A stretch of DNA of 64,000 nt from an uncultured delta proteobacterium (GTDB taxonomy: Bacteria > Desulfobacterota > WTBG01 > CAIYCZ01 > CAIRTM01): NCBI GenBank assembly GCA_903881505.1, contig CAIRTM010000077.1, positions 1-64,000 of the forward strand, read 5' to 3'. The position numbers and the translations under genes were made by a program. The stretch's first letter is position 1, and the number at the start of each line of letters is the position of its first letter. The notes below the pieces were generated by a model. The model ran no database searches, was not told the DNA's origin, and saw only the letters and a program-made list of their open reading frames with translations. Positions 37,963 to 48,053 of this stretch are shown here, piece after piece.

Positions 37963-40149
37963 ATGCTCGGAAACCGGCGCCATACCCGCATTGGATGGGC
38001 CATTGTCTTCAGTATTTTCCTGCTGGGCGGCCTGTACGCCGCAGCCCTGAGCAAAGCGCCCGCCCCGGCAGTGCCGTCCGCATCTGCTTCCGCCAGCCTC
38101 AGCCCGCTTCCCGGGCATGCCGATGCGCAGAAAGAGGTCCTGCAGCGCCTGCGGCGCGAACACTTCCGTACGATCGCCTGCGATGATGCCCTGGCATCGA
38201 AGCTGCTGGACCGCTACCTTGAGGATCTTGATCCCGCGCGCAGCTTTCTGCTGCAGTCCGATATCGACGAATTCGCCCCGTACCGCACATCGCTCGACGA
38301 GGCCCTGCAGGCGGCCGACCTCGAGCCGGCCTTCAGCATCTTCAACCGCTTCCAGCAGCGCCGCATAGAGCGGCTTGAAGCGGTTATCGGTCGCCTCAGG
38401 GCCGGCACCGCCGACATGGACTTTACGCGCGACGAGGAGATCGAAGCCGAACGCACGGACGCCCCGTGGATACAGAGCCCTGCCGAACTCGAGCAGCTGT
38501 GGGAAAAGCGCTTGAAGCTGTCCGTGCTCAACCTGCTGCTGGCCGGCACCGACCCCGAGGCTGCGCGCGAGCAGCTGCTCAAGCGCTTTGCCAACCAGTT
38601 GCGGCTTGTGCAGCAGACCAACAGCGAGGATGCCTTCCAGATCTACATGAACTCCCTGACCCGCTGCTATGATCCGCACACGCAGTACTTCTCGCCGCGC
38701 ACCTCTGAAAATTTCAACATCAGCATGCGGCTCTCGCTTGAGGGCATCGGCGCGGTGCTCAGCGGCGAGGATGAATACACCAAGGTTGTCAGCCTCGTGC
38801 CCGGCGGCCCGGCCGACAAGTCGAAGCTCCTGGCCCCGGCCGACCGTATTATCGGGGTCGGCCAGGGAGCGGACGCGGAGCTGCAGGATGTTGTCGGCTG
38901 GCGCCTGGATGACGTTGTCGAGCTGATCCGGGGGCCCAAGGGTACCGTCGTGCGGCTTGAAGTCCTGCCCGCGGGGGTTGAAGATATGCACAAGACCCGC
39001 AAGATAGCAATCGAGCGCAGCACGGTCACGCTCGAAGACCAGGCCGCGCGCAAGACGGTGCTTCCTGTTGAGAGAGGCGGGCGCACCTACCGTATCGGCA
39101 TTATTGCGCTGCCCACGTTCTACCTTGATTTCCAGGCGCTGCAGGCCGGCGACCCCGGCTACAAAAGCACGTCAAAAGACGTCGACCGGCTGCTCAAAGA
39201 GCTGACCGGGGAGCACATTGACGGCCTGGTTCTCGACCTGCGCGACAATGGCGGCGGATCCCTGCAGGAGGCCGTCGATCTCAGCGGAAAATTTCTGCGC
39301 TACGGACCCGTGGTCCAGGTCCGCAACGCCCGCCGCGACATCGAGGTGATGCGCGACAGCGATCACCGCAGCAGCTACGACGGGCCGCTGCTCGTGGTGG
39401 TGAACCGGCTCAGCGCCTCCGCCTCGGAGATTGTCGCGGGCGTGCTGCAGGATTACGGCCGCGCCGTCATCTTCGGCTCGCAGACATTCGGCAAAGGCAC
39501 GGTGCAGTCGCTCGTCCCGCTCGCGCATGGCCAGCTCAAGGCCACCATGGCCGCGTTTTACCGCGTCAGCGGCGACAGCACGCAGTATCGCGGCATCATC
39601 CCCGACATTGCCTACCCCAGCCTTGTGGATCCGGCTGAAATCGGCGAAAGCGCGCTTGCCGACGCCCTGCCCTGGGACACCATCGATGCGGTCGCCTTCC
39701 CGCGCTGCAGCGACCTTACAGCCGCGATTGTCCGGCTCAACAGCCTTCACGCACGGCGCATGCAGCACGACCCCGACTATCGCTATCTTGTACGGCTTGA
39801 GCAGCACCTGCGCTCGCTCAGCGCCCGGAAAAGCGTTTCGCTTTCGCGCGCCCGAAGGGAGCGCGAGCAGGCCGAAGTCGAGCGGGCCAGGCTCGATATT
39901 GAGAATCAGCTGCGCGCCGCGAAGCATCTGCCCCTCTTTGAAAACTATGCCGAGATCGAAAAAGAGCGAGTATCCGACAATGAAACCTCCGCGCCCGACG
40001 CGCTGGTGGCCGAAGCGGCGCACATCCTGATCGATGCCCTTACCGCGCCGGACCGGGATCGGATCACCGGGTACTGCAGCCTGACAGGCGGCGCGCTCCT
40101 GCCGGGCCGGTTTGCGGAAACGATACGCGCCCAGGCGGGCACTCCATGA
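37963..40149 (+). CDS. prc: Carboxy-terminal processing (tail-specific) protease Prc, PDZ and S41 domains
   Basis: LAQTNSEDAFQIYMNSLTRCYDPHTQYFSPRTSENFNISMRLSLEGIGAVL; GLVLDLRDNGGGSLQEAVDLSGKF; LSASASEIVAGVLQDYGRAVIFGSQTFGKGTVQ. Confidence 0.93.
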   Translation: MLGNRRHTRIGWAIVFSIFLLGGLYAAALSKAPAPAVPSASASASLSPLPGHADAQKEVLQRLRREHFRTIACDDALASKLLDRYLEDLDPARSFLLQSDIDEFAPYRTSLDEALQAADLEPAFSIFNRFQQRRIERLEAVIGRLRAGTADMDFTRDEEIEAERTDAPWIQSPAELEQLWEKRLKLSVLNLLLAGTDPEAAREQLLKRFANQLRLVQQTNSEDAFQIYMNSLTRCYDPHTQYFSPRTSENFNISMRLSLEGIGAVLSGEDEYTKVVSLVPGGPADKSKLLAPADRIIGVGQGADAELQDVVGWRLDDVVELIRGPKGTVVRLEVLPAGVEDMHKTRKIAIERSTVTLEDQAARKTVLPVERGGRTYRIGIIALPTFYLDFQALQAGDPGYKSTSKDVDRLLKELTGEHIDGLVLDLRDNGGGSLQEAVDLSGKFLRYGPVVQVRNARRDIEVMRDSDHRSSYDGPLLVVVNRLSASASEIVAGVLQDYGRAVIFGSQTFGKGTVQSLVPLAHGQLKATMAAFYRVSGDSTQYRGIIPDIAYPSLVDPAEIGESALADALPWDTIDAVAFPRCSDLTAAIVRLNSLHARRMQHDPDYRYLVRLEQHLRSLSARKSVSLSRARREREQAEVERARLDIENQLRAAKHLPLFENYAEIEKERVSDNETSAPDALVAEAAHILIDALTAPDRDRITGYCSLTGGALLPGRFAETIRAQAGTP

Positions 40150-42335
40150 ACGACCCCCAGAGCACGTCCTCTGCCGGCGCGCTGGACCTCATCAGGATGC
40201 CGGACTGCATACTGGAGCGCTGTACACTGCTCCAGAACCTCAACAGCATTATCATGCTGCTGGATCCCGGCCACAACATCCTGTTCATCAACCGCTTCGG
40301 CCTTGCGTTTTTCGGCTACGCGGCCGACGAACTCATCGGCCGCAATGTTATCGGCACGATTGTACCCGCGACCGACAGCGCCGGCAGGGACCTTGCGGCA
40401 ATGATCGCCGACATCACCCTGAACCCCGAACGCTACGCCGGAAATGAAAACGAGAACATGTGCCGCGACGGCCGCAGGGTCTGGATAGCGTGGTCAAACC
40501 GCGCCGTGCGCGACGCAACCGGCGCGCTGCGCCACATCCTGTGCGTCGGCAACGACGCGACCGAGCGCAAAACGCGCGAGTTCAACTACAAAACGCTGCT
40601 CGACAATATTCCCCAGCGCATCTATTTCAAGGACCTCAATTCAGTCTACCTGTCCTGCAACAGCCATTATGCCGCCGACCTGGGCATCGCCCCGGCCGAT
40701 ATCGCCGGCCGCAGCGACTACGACCTGTTCCCCGAATACATCGCCCAGAAATACCGCGCCGACGACAGGCGCATTATTCAGACGAAAGCCATTGAAGACA
40801 TCGAGGAGCATTATCCGCTGCACGGCAGGATCATTACGATCAACACCATCAAAACCCCGGTGCTTGACGAGAACGGCATCGTCATCGGAGTGCTGGGTGT
40901 GTTCATGGACATCAGCGAGAAAAAACAGATCGAAAATGAAAAACGCGCCATTGAGCAGGCCCTTGAAAAAAACACGGCGTTTCTGTCCATCAAGAATGAA
41001 ATCAGCCGGCTGCTGCTGAGCAGCCGCGAGCTCAACGAAATCCTGCACATGATCTTGATCGGAGTTACGGCCAACCGGGCGCTGGGGTTCAACCGCGCTT
41101 TTCTGTTTCTGCTCAACGAGGAGACAAAGCAGCTCGAAGGCCGCGTGGCGACCGGCCCGCTGACCCATGAGGAAGCCCACAGCACCTGGGCGCGGCTCTC
41201 CCAGCAGGACCACTCCATGTCTGAGCTGTTTTACCTGCGCAAAGCCGAGATGGCCCTGGGAGACGAGCCGATACAGCTGCTGGTGCGCCAGATGAAAATC
41301 CCGCTGAGCGATCCCGACAGCCTGTTCTCGCGCCTTGTGAACCGGCAGAAATCATTCAACATCAGGGGCGACATGCGCCCGTCCCTGAGCGATTATCCCG
41401 ATTTTATAGAGCACCTCGGCACCGATGCGTTCGCGCTCGTGCCGCTGACCGCGCGCGGCACGACCCTGGGCATGCTCGTGGCCGACAACCTGATAACCGG
41501 CAAGCCCATCAGCGACGAAGACGTGCAGGTGCTGCACGATTTCGCCAACCTTGCCTCGCTGGCAATCGCCAACTCACGCCTCTATGAGCAGCAGCAGGCG
41601 AACTTTGAGGAGCTCAGCCGCGCCAGCCGCGAGCTGGCCGAGAGCCAGGAGAAGCTGGTGCGCTACGAGCGCCTTTCAGCCATCGGCGCGGTTGCGGCCC
41701 AGGTCGCCCACGATATCCGCAATCCCCTGACCGCGATTGGCGGGTTTGCCCGCCGTCTCCTGCGGCAGGGCGAGAACATCCGGCACAACCGGGAGTACCT
41801 GGGCATCATTGTGCAGGAGGTCGACCGGATGGAGCATATTTTAAGCGACCTGCTGAGCTTTTCAAAACCCCCGGCGGTCGTCAGGACACCCGGCGATATC
41901 AACACGGTCGTGCGCAGCACGCTTACCGTGTACATGCCGGAAATTAAAAAGCGGGGCATCTCGTACCGCGAAACCCTCGCCGCCGACATGCCTGAAATAC
42001 CGCTTGATGCCGCCCACATGCAGCGCGTGTTCGACAACATCGTCAAAAACGCGCTCGAGGCCATGCAGGACGCAGAGGCCGAACCATGGCTGACCATCAC
42101 GAGCGGCCATGACGGCGCCATGGCATACGTTGCGATCGCCGATACCGGAGCCGGGATCAGCGCCGATGATGCCGATAAAATTTTCGACCCGTTTTTTACA
42201 AGCAAAGCCAGCGGCTCCGGCCTGGGCCTGACCCTTTCGGCCCAGATCGTAACAGCGCACGGCGGCACCATCACCTGGCATCCCTGCGAGCCGCGCGGAA
42301 CGTGCTTTATCATCTCCCTGCCGCTGCGCGACTGA
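40146..42335 (+). CDS. Sensor histidine kinase with two PAS-like regions, GAF region, HisKA and HATPase_c
   Basis: VAHDIRNPLTAIGGFARRLL H-box; FDNIVKNALEAM N-box; IADTGAGISADDADKIFDPFFTSKASGSGLGLTLS G-boxes; ATGA overlap with prc. Confidence 0.92.
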   Translation: MNDPQSTSSAGALDLIRMPDCILERCTLLQNLNSIIMLLDPGHNILFINRFGLAFFGYAADELIGRNVIGTIVPATDSAGRDLAAMIADITLNPERYAGNENENMCRDGRRVWIAWSNRAVRDATGALRHILCVGNDATERKTREFNYKTLLDNIPQRIYFKDLNSVYLSCNSHYAADLGIAPADIAGRSDYDLFPEYIAQKYRADDRRIIQTKAIEDIEEHYPLHGRIITINTIKTPVLDENGIVIGVLGVFMDISEKKQIENEKRAIEQALEKNTAFLSIKNEISRLLLSSRELNEILHMILIGVTANRALGFNRAFLFLLNEETKQLEGRVATGPLTHEEAHSTWARLSQQDHSMSELFYLRKAEMALGDEPIQLLVRQMKIPLSDPDSLFSRLVNRQKSFNIRGDMRPSLSDYPDFIEHLGTDAFALVPLTARGTTLGMLVADNLITGKPISDEDVQVLHDFANLASLAIANSRLYEQQQANFEELSRASRELAESQEKLVRYERLSAIGAVAAQVAHDIRNPLTAIGGFARRLLRQGENIRHNREYLGIIVQEVDRMEHILSDLLSFSKPPAVVRTPGDINTVVRSTLTVYMPEIKKRGISYRETLAADMPEIPLDAAHMQRVFDNIVKNALEAMQDAEAEPWLTITSGHDGAMAYVAIADTGAGISADDADKIFDPFFTSKASGSGLGLTLSAQIVTAHGGTITWHPCEPRGTCFIISLPLRD

Positions 42336-42435
42336 GCCGGCGGCGCGTTTTTTGCGCTTGTGCGCCGCCGCCGGCCTGATATATACTGGCGCCGCTGCAC
42401 AGCGCTGCCGCACCCGAACACGGAAACCCGCCTTC

Positions 42436-43191
42436 ATGGATGCACAGGCCTTTACCAGCTCCTACATCAAACCGTCGGAACCGTTCCTGAACGAGACCTT
42501 CCGCCTGCCGCTGCCTGCGGCCGGATTCGAGCATCAGGCCGATTTCATCGTTCAGTCGCGCTGCGGCTCCACGGTCTCAACCAACCTGATAGCGAAATAC
42601 GGGCACACGGCGAGCGGCGTGCGCCTGGTTGAGGTCTATAAAAACTCCGAAAACAGCGCCACGGGCGTGTTTGTGCGCCTGCTGGGCACCATGGCGCTTG
42701 TAAAGAAGGGCTGGCCCTGCCTGTTCCTTGATGCCGCGGTCGCCAATGTCAATCCGCGCAGCGCCGCCGTTGAGCCGCTCAACACGCGAACCGCCGTTCA
42801 CATGCCCGGCGCGGACGACAGCGCGCGCGGGCGTCTCTTCGGCATGCTGACCGAGTGCTGCGCCGCGGCCGGGCTTGAGGGCAGCGGCACCATCGACATT
42901 GCGGCGCTGCCGCCGTTCTGGGGCAGCTTGTGGTTCGTGCGCAAGGAGGGTTTCGCGCCCGGCATGCTTGCGCTGCTGCGCACGGCCGCCTGGGAGTTCT
43001 ACGCCGGGCACTGCCTGCGCACGGACGCCGATGCCGGCCTCGACTATACGGGCGTGCAGCAGCAGATGATTTTAAAAAACTCCGCGGCTGAATATCAGTC
43101 GTTTCTGAACATGGGCCTTGCCGTGCCGGTTGAGGCCCAGGCCGCTTTTTTCAGCGTGCTGGTGACAGGCATCGACAGCCCGCTGACGTAA
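42436..43191 (+). CDS. Conserved hypothetical protein, family not recognised
   Basis: Uninterrupted ORF with sensible start (MDAQAFTSSYIKPSEPFLNETFRLPL); no motif recognised. Confidence 0.6.
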   Translation: MDAQAFTSSYIKPSEPFLNETFRLPLPAAGFEHQADFIVQSRCGSTVSTNLIAKYGHTASGVRLVEVYKNSENSATGVFVRLLGTMALVKKGWPCLFLDAAVANVNPRSAAVEPLNTRTAVHMPGADDSARGRLFGMLTECCAAAGLEGSGTIDIAALPPFWGSLWFVRKEGFAPGMLALLRTAAWEFYAGHCLRTDADAGLDYTGVQQQMILKNSAAEYQSFLNMGLAVPVEAQAAFFSVLVTGIDSPLT

Positions 43192-43228
43192 GCCGGGCTT
43201 TATCACAGACACAGGGAGATACACACGC

Positions 43229-43777
43229 ATGGATACCGGACTTACGTTTGAAGAACAGCGGGAACAGGGCAGATGGAACCTGAAACGCCTGGGCATTGCC
43301 GAGCGGGAGCTTGACCGCCGGGGCCTTGAGGATGAGATCGCGCGGTTTCTGAAAAAAAAGCAGTGCCTCAGCCTGGCAACCGTCAATGCCGACGGCAGTC
43401 CGCACCAGACCATCCTCGACTACGTCAGCGACGGGCTGGAAATCATCATTGCCAGCGCGGGCGGCCATAAGTTTGAAAACCTCGCACGCAGCCCCCGCGT
43501 GTCGGTCGCCATCGGCTATACCGACGGCACGGTCGAGTCCGAGTACGGGCTGACCATCGACGGCGCGGCACAGGTATACAGCGCCCCGCATCCCAAGTTC
43601 CTGGCCGGCATGCTGAAAATGAAGAGTTTCCTGGAGGAGTGGTCGCGCGCCGTGCAGCCCATGGAAAACATCATCAAGCGCGCCATTACCGCGCGCGTGA
43701 TCCGCATCAAGCCCGGACGCATGCTGTACATGAACCTGCCCGACGGCATCATTTTATCGCGCTGGGACAAAGCCTGA
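43229..43777 (+). CDS. Pyridoxamine 5'-phosphate oxidase/split-barrel FMN family protein
   Basis: IARFLKKKQCLSLATVNADGSPHQTILDYVSDGLEIIIASAGGHKFENLARSPRVSVAIG. Confidence 0.8.
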   Translation: MDTGLTFEEQREQGRWNLKRLGIAERELDRRGLEDEIARFLKKKQCLSLATVNADGSPHQTILDYVSDGLEIIIASAGGHKFENLARSPRVSVAIGYTDGTVESEYGLTIDGAAQVYSAPHPKFLAGMLKMKSFLEEWSRAVQPMENIIKRAITARVIRIKPGRMLYMNLPDGIILSRWDKA

Positions 43778-43824
43778 GCGATCCGGCGGCACCCGCAGCA
43801 GGGCCTGTTCTTTTAAACAGCCTG

Positions 43825-44400
43825 CTACGCGGCAATTTTTTTCATAAGCCACGCCATGGCGCCCCCCAGCACCCGCATGGTTTCCATGCCTTCCTGGTCA
43901 TTGCCCACGTCTCCGGGCGCACGGCCCAGCGCCATGTTCCAGTAGCTCGATCCCGGCACGATCATCTGGTTGATCAGAAAAAAATGATTCAGTGTGTCGA
44001 AGGTGTGGATCGAGCCGGCCCTGCGCACGGCGACAACGGCCGCGCCGACCTTGCGCGCCAGCAGGTTGCCGTTCTGCCGGGCAACGAATCCGGCGCGGTC
44101 GATCAGGGCCTTCATCTCGGCCGTGACATCGGTGAAATACACCGGGGAACCGAGGATGACGGCGTCGGAGGAGAACATTTTCGCGGCATACTCGTTGAGA
44201 GAATCGCTGCCGATAACGCAGCGGCGGTCTTTTGTTTCACCGCACTGCATGCAGGCCGTGCAGCCGCGCAGCTGCCGGCCGCCGATGTGCACCAGTTCGG
44301 TCTCGATGCCCTCTTTTTCAAGCTCCGCGAACACCGTCCGTATCAGCAGCGAGGTATTACCGTCTTTGCGGGGACTTCCGTTAAATGCGATAACTTTCAT
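43825..44400 (-). CDS. NADPH-dependent FMN reductase/flavodoxin-fold protein
   Basis: MKVIAFNGSPRKDGNTSLLIRTVFAELEKEGIETELVHIGGRQLRGCTACMQC; ILGSPVYFTDVTAEMKALIDRAG. Confidence 0.92.
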   Translation of the reverse strand: MKVIAFNGSPRKDGNTSLLIRTVFAELEKEGIETELVHIGGRQLRGCTACMQCGETKDRRCVIGSDSLNEYAAKMFSSDAVILGSPVYFTDVTAEMKALIDRAGFVARQNGNLLARKVGAAVVAVRRAGSIHTFDTLNHFFLINQMIVPGSSYWNMALGRAPGDVGNDQEGMETMRVLGGAMAWLMKKIAA

Positions 44401-44531
44401 GGCCGGACTCCTGTGCATGATTTTTTGCTTCAGCTGTGCTATTGTTCTGCGCGAAAAAATTGTAGAGCATGCCCGCGCATGCGTCAAGAATCAAATACGG
44501 GAACAGCCCCGCCAGTCCGGGAGTCAATGCT

Positions 44532-45404
44532 GTGAGAATACCGTCTGTCTGGTGCCTGTCCATGCTGTGCACGATCCTGTGGGCCGGATATGCAGCGGCC
44601 GGCGCAGCCAGGCCTCTGAGCGAATCCGAGGTCAGATCCCTGGTTGAGACCATGGCGGCCGACGGTTTCGAGCGTGCGTTCCTGGAAGAAATCTTCAGCG
44701 ACCGGCGCGTGCGCTACGTGCCCAGGCTGGTACGCATGCTTGTTGTGCCGCCGGACTTCAGCGCCAGCTACGGCCGCTTCACCACAGCCGCTGAGATCCG
44801 GCGGGCCCGTGAGTTCAAAGCCGCGCAGTCTGGCGCGCTTGCCGCGGCCGAACAGGAATCCGGCGTTGACGCCGGAACCATTGTCGCGATCCTGCTGGTT
44901 GAAACCGCGCTTGGCAGCAGCACCGGCCGCAGCCCGGTGCTCTCGGTGTTTGCGAGCCTGCTGCTTGAAAGCAGCCTGCACCGCGAGGCCTTCGCGGCAA
45001 CGCTCGACGGCAATCCCCGCAGGGACGACTTCATGCAGCGCCTCGACGACAAGGCCGCCTGGGCCCGGACCCAGCTCGCAGCGCTCATAACCATGCAGCG
45101 CGGCAGCGGCTTTGATGCCTGCGGCCTGCGGGGCAGCTATGCCGGGGCGTTCGGCATACCCCAGTTCCTGCCGACGAGCTACCTCGCATGGGCCAGCAGC
45201 GGTTCGGACAGCCGCAGCCCGGACCTGTTCTACATCCCCCATGCGATTCTATCTGTTGCGAATTTTTTAAAGGCGCACGGCTGGCAGGCGAACCTGACCG
45301 ACGATGAAAAGCGCGTCGTCCTTTGGCAGTACAACCGCAGCAGTGTCTATGCCGACACCGTTCTTGCCGTTGCCAAACAGCTCAACGGCAGTCCCGCGCC
45401 ATAG
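44532..45404 (+). CDS. Lytic murein transglycosylase, MltB-like
   Basis: GVDAGTIVAILLVETALGSSTG; GFDACGLRGSYAGAFGIPQFLPTSYLAWA; IPHAILSVANFLKAHGW. GTG start at 44532 with signal peptide preferred. Confidence 0.85.
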   Translation: MRIPSVWCLSMLCTILWAGYAAAGAARPLSESEVRSLVETMAADGFERAFLEEIFSDRRVRYVPRLVRMLVVPPDFSASYGRFTTAAEIRRAREFKAAQSGALAAAEQESGVDAGTIVAILLVETALGSSTGRSPVLSVFASLLLESSLHREAFAATLDGNPRRDDFMQRLDDKAAWARTQLAALITMQRGSGFDACGLRGSYAGAFGIPQFLPTSYLAWASSGSDSRSPDLFYIPHAILSVANFLKAHGWQANLTDDEKRVVLWQYNRSSVYADTVLAVAKQLNGSPAP

Positions 45405-45462
45405 CCGATCCCCCCGCGCGGTCATCAATAGCGGACACAGGGGACAGGCGCAATAGGTAGTT

Positions 45463-47217
45463 CTACAGTATCTCGATCTCGCCAAGGCAGCTGCCGACCC
45501 TGACCGGTATAACCTGGGCAGGAAGCCCGGCTGGCACCCGTGCCTTTACTTTCAATAGACCTTTTGTGCTGTTTGCCCGTGACCGCACAACCTGCAGCGG
45601 GCCAATGTCAATGATTGCAGCGGGGTCAAAACCCTCGCCCCCGCTGATCTTAAGCGTAACCTTTCTGGGTTTGGTCAGCTTAGCTGAGACTATCTGTTTA
45701 TAGCTTATGGCGAGCCGGCAGGGCGCAACACACATACCGTCTTGACATGTCGCCCCGCCCGCACAGTGCTCATCGCTCAAACACTCAACGCACCTGTCCG
45801 CCGCCTCGTCGCAGAACCCGCCGGGGCAGGTAACCGCCGTGCCGGCCTGGCAGGCACCGCCAGAGCACGTCTCGGCACCGTTGCAGTACGCGCCGTCTGA
45901 ACAGTCTGAATCATTCAGACACTCAACGCAGGAATCGGTTGCTTCATCACAGACCTCACCGCCGGGACAGGTAACCGCCGTGCCGGCCTGGCAGGCACCG
46001 CCAGAGCAGGTCTCGGCACCGTTACAGTACGCGCCGTCTGAACAGTCTGAATCATTCAGACACTCAACGCACGCATCGGTTGCTTCATCACAGACCTCGC
46101 CGCCGGGGCAGCTCACTGGAGTTCCCGCCTGGCACACGCCGCCCGAGCACGTCTCGGCACCGTTGCAGAATAAGGTATCGTCGCAGCCGGTGTCGGTTTC
46201 GCACTCATCGGACGAAGGAGTATAATGCACGACAATGCCGTTATCGCCCGCGAAATATACACTGTCCGAAGAGGAACCCCACACTGTTTTTAAACCTGCA
46301 GGACCGGGGTTGTCAGCGGGCACGACCCCCTGCACACCCATGGGAACTGACTGTATGGCCCCCCACGACACGCCGTCATAATGCCGGATTGTTCCCTGGT
46401 CGGTCACTGCATACACATCGTCAGGTGCCGACCCCCATATTCTAAAGACTGTTTCACCGTTAATACCATCTACGTCGAATTTCGTCCACGAGCTGCCATC
46501 ATAGTGCAGCAGTGTGCTGAACCCGCCGGCAAATATATCATCGGGTGATGTTCCCCAGACTGCGTACAGGTCATAGTTTGTATCTTCGAGGCCGGTGTTG
46601 AAAAGAGCCCATTCCCCGTCCGGGCTGCCGTCATAATGCAGAACAGTGCTCGACAAACCCACGGCATACATGTCGGATTCCGACAGGCCCCATAACCCGC
46701 GTATATTAATATTTTCAGGAATCCCCGGGGGCAGCCCCATCAGTTCCCATGCCGATCCCTGGTAACGCTCGACGCCATGATAGCCAAGGAAAATATCACT
46801 GTCCTGAAACCCCCAGAGAACAAAGCCCCAGCTGCTCAAGCCGCTGCCCAACTGCGACCATGTGGTGCCGTCGAAATGATAACGCCCGTTTATACCTACG
46901 ACGTACACATCATCGGGCCCGTTACCCCAGATATCAAGAACACCCAGAAATTCGGGCGGAAACCCGACCCTTTCCCAACCTGTGCCGTCATTGTAATAAA
47001 CACATGCCGCAGGAGGACCTCCATCCTCAATATATCCCATATCAGTACCGCCGATATATATATCGGTTTCAGACGCAGCGCCCCACATTGAGTGAACCCA
47101 GCAGTCCTCATCGACCTGCTCATAGCCCCACTCGCCAAACGCCGGCAGGACAAACAGAAAACAGGAACAAAAAAAGCCAAGCAGTGTACCCGCCAATACC
47201 ATGTTCCGTTTCATCAT
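45463..47217 (-). CDS. Secreted protein: WGxxxxDVY..HYDG propeller-like repeats, tandem Cys-rich modules, C-terminal Ig/IPT-like segment
   Basis: Signal peptide; repeated WGSAPDDVYAVTDQGTIRHYDGVSWG units; repeated CPGGEVCDEATDxCVECLNDSDCSDGAYCNGAETCSGGACQAGTAVT. Confidence 0.85.
   Translation of the reverse strand: MMKRNMVLAGTLLGFFCSCFLFVLPAFGEWGYEQVDEDCWVHSMWGAASETDIYIGGTDMGYIEDGGPPAACVYYNDGTGWERVGFPPEFLGVLDIWGNGPDDVYVVGINGRYHFDGTTWSQLGSGLSSWGFVLWGFQDSDIFLGYHGVERYQGSAWELMGLPPGIPENINIRGLWGLSESDMYAVGLSSTVLHYDGSPDGEWALFNTGLEDTNYDLYAVWGTSPDDIFAGGFSTLLHYDGSSWTKFDVDGINGETVFRIWGSAPDDVYAVTDQGTIRHYDGVSWGAIQSVPMGVQGVVPADNPGPAGLKTVWGSSSDSVYFAGDNGIVVHYTPSSDECETDTGCDDTLFCNGAETCSGGVCQAGTPVSCPGGEVCDEATDACVECLNDSDCSDGAYCNGAETCSGGACQAGTAVTCPGGEVCDEATDSCVECLNDSDCSDGAYCNGAETCSGGACQAGTAVTCPGGFCDEAADRCVECLSDEHCAGGATCQDGMCVAPCRLAISYKQIVSAKLTKPRKVTLKISGGEGFDPAAIIDIGPLQVVRSRANSTKGLLKVKARVPAGLPAQVIPVRVGSCLGEIEIL
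45835..46125. repeat. Near-identical tandem DNA repeat, period 141 bp (47 codons), two full copies plus diverged flanking units
   Basis: ACAGTCTGAATCATTCAGACACTCAACGCA begins at 45901 and 46042 (offset 141). Confidence 0.85.
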
Positions 47218-47429
47218 TGCGGCCCGCCCCCTTCGTTACATATGTCGTTATATCAAGTAATCTTATAATTCACAGTATAGTCAGCGCAAAGATTCCGTCA
47301 AGCGCAGTCTTAAACATATGTATTTTTTAAATGCATGTTTTCACGGCCATCATGCCCCGCCTGCGCCGGAGACCAGGAATACATGTTTCGGAAAAGGGGA
47401 AATGATCGGCGCTTCTGAAAGGCCCCGGC

Positions 47430-47969
47430 CTACCAGGTCCTGAAGCGGCCGGTATCAAGGTGGACGAAGTCCGAGTCGGCATAATAGCCGACGCCGCCGG
47501 TGCGCAGCGCGGCAGCTGTCGCGAAAAGCCGCCGCGTGGACAGGTCGGTGATGCGCACGTCAACGGCCCGGCCGTCCATATGCAGGCTGTGCGAGGCCAC
47601 GCCTCCTGATGTGCCCCGCAGCATGGCGTTGGTCTCGGGCGAGCGGTAGCCGGATATGATCTCGATCGTGCCGCGGCTGCCGGTGAGCGACTGAACCCGG
47701 CACAGTATATCCAGAAGCCCGGGGTCGATGGGGTGCACCTGCTCCGTGCGGAAATCACGCAGAAAGGCGGCCACCTTTCCCTGCACCGCGCTTGAGCGCA
47801 CGCCGGGGGCGTGCATGATTTCCAGGCACTCCCCCGTGTGGGTGTGAAAAAAAGCGAGCGGTATTTTTTTCGATTCGCTTGCCCAGCAGGTCAGCGACGG
47901 GCTGACGAGCAGCCCGGCTGCGGCCTGTGCGGCGGCGATACAAAAACGTCGTCGGCTGATGTACGGCAT
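47430..47969 (-). CDS. DUF882/YcbK (MepK)-type murein endopeptidase, Tat-like signal
   Basis: SRRRFCIAAAQAAAGLLV; IEIISGYRSPETNAMLRGTSGGVASHSLHMDGRAVDVRI; VGYYADSDFVHLDTGRFRTW. Confidence 0.9.
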   Translation of the reverse strand: MPYISRRRFCIAAAQAAAGLLVSPSLTCWASESKKIPLAFFHTHTGECLEIMHAPGVRSSAVQGKVAAFLRDFRTEQVHPIDPGLLDILCRVQSLTGSRGTIEIISGYRSPETNAMLRGTSGGVASHSLHMDGRAVDVRITDLSTRRLFATAAALRTGGVGYYADSDFVHLDTGRFRTW

Positions 47970-48053
47970 ATGCGGTGATCGCTTGTCCCTGCTGTCAGAT
48001 TACTGCTTCAGAACACACGGGGGATCTCTTTCGCACTGTCATGCGGTGTTACG

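Noticed and set aside
37738-38991. 417-aa ORF on the minus strand opposite prc
   Set aside because: Antisense shadow of a strongly supported protease CDS; a GC-rich genome keeps stop codons rare in this frame. Translation has no recognisable domain.
43797-43826. Bulged hairpin AGCAGGGCCTGTT/AACAGCCTGCT as bidirectional terminator between convergent genes
   Set aside because: Stem is plausible but no adjacent T tract on the minus strand and only a distant one on the plus strand; not strong enough to list.
45835-46125. 141-bp repeats considered as a CRISPR-like array
   Set aside because: Contiguous in-frame repeats without unique spacers, encoding a Cys-rich protein module.
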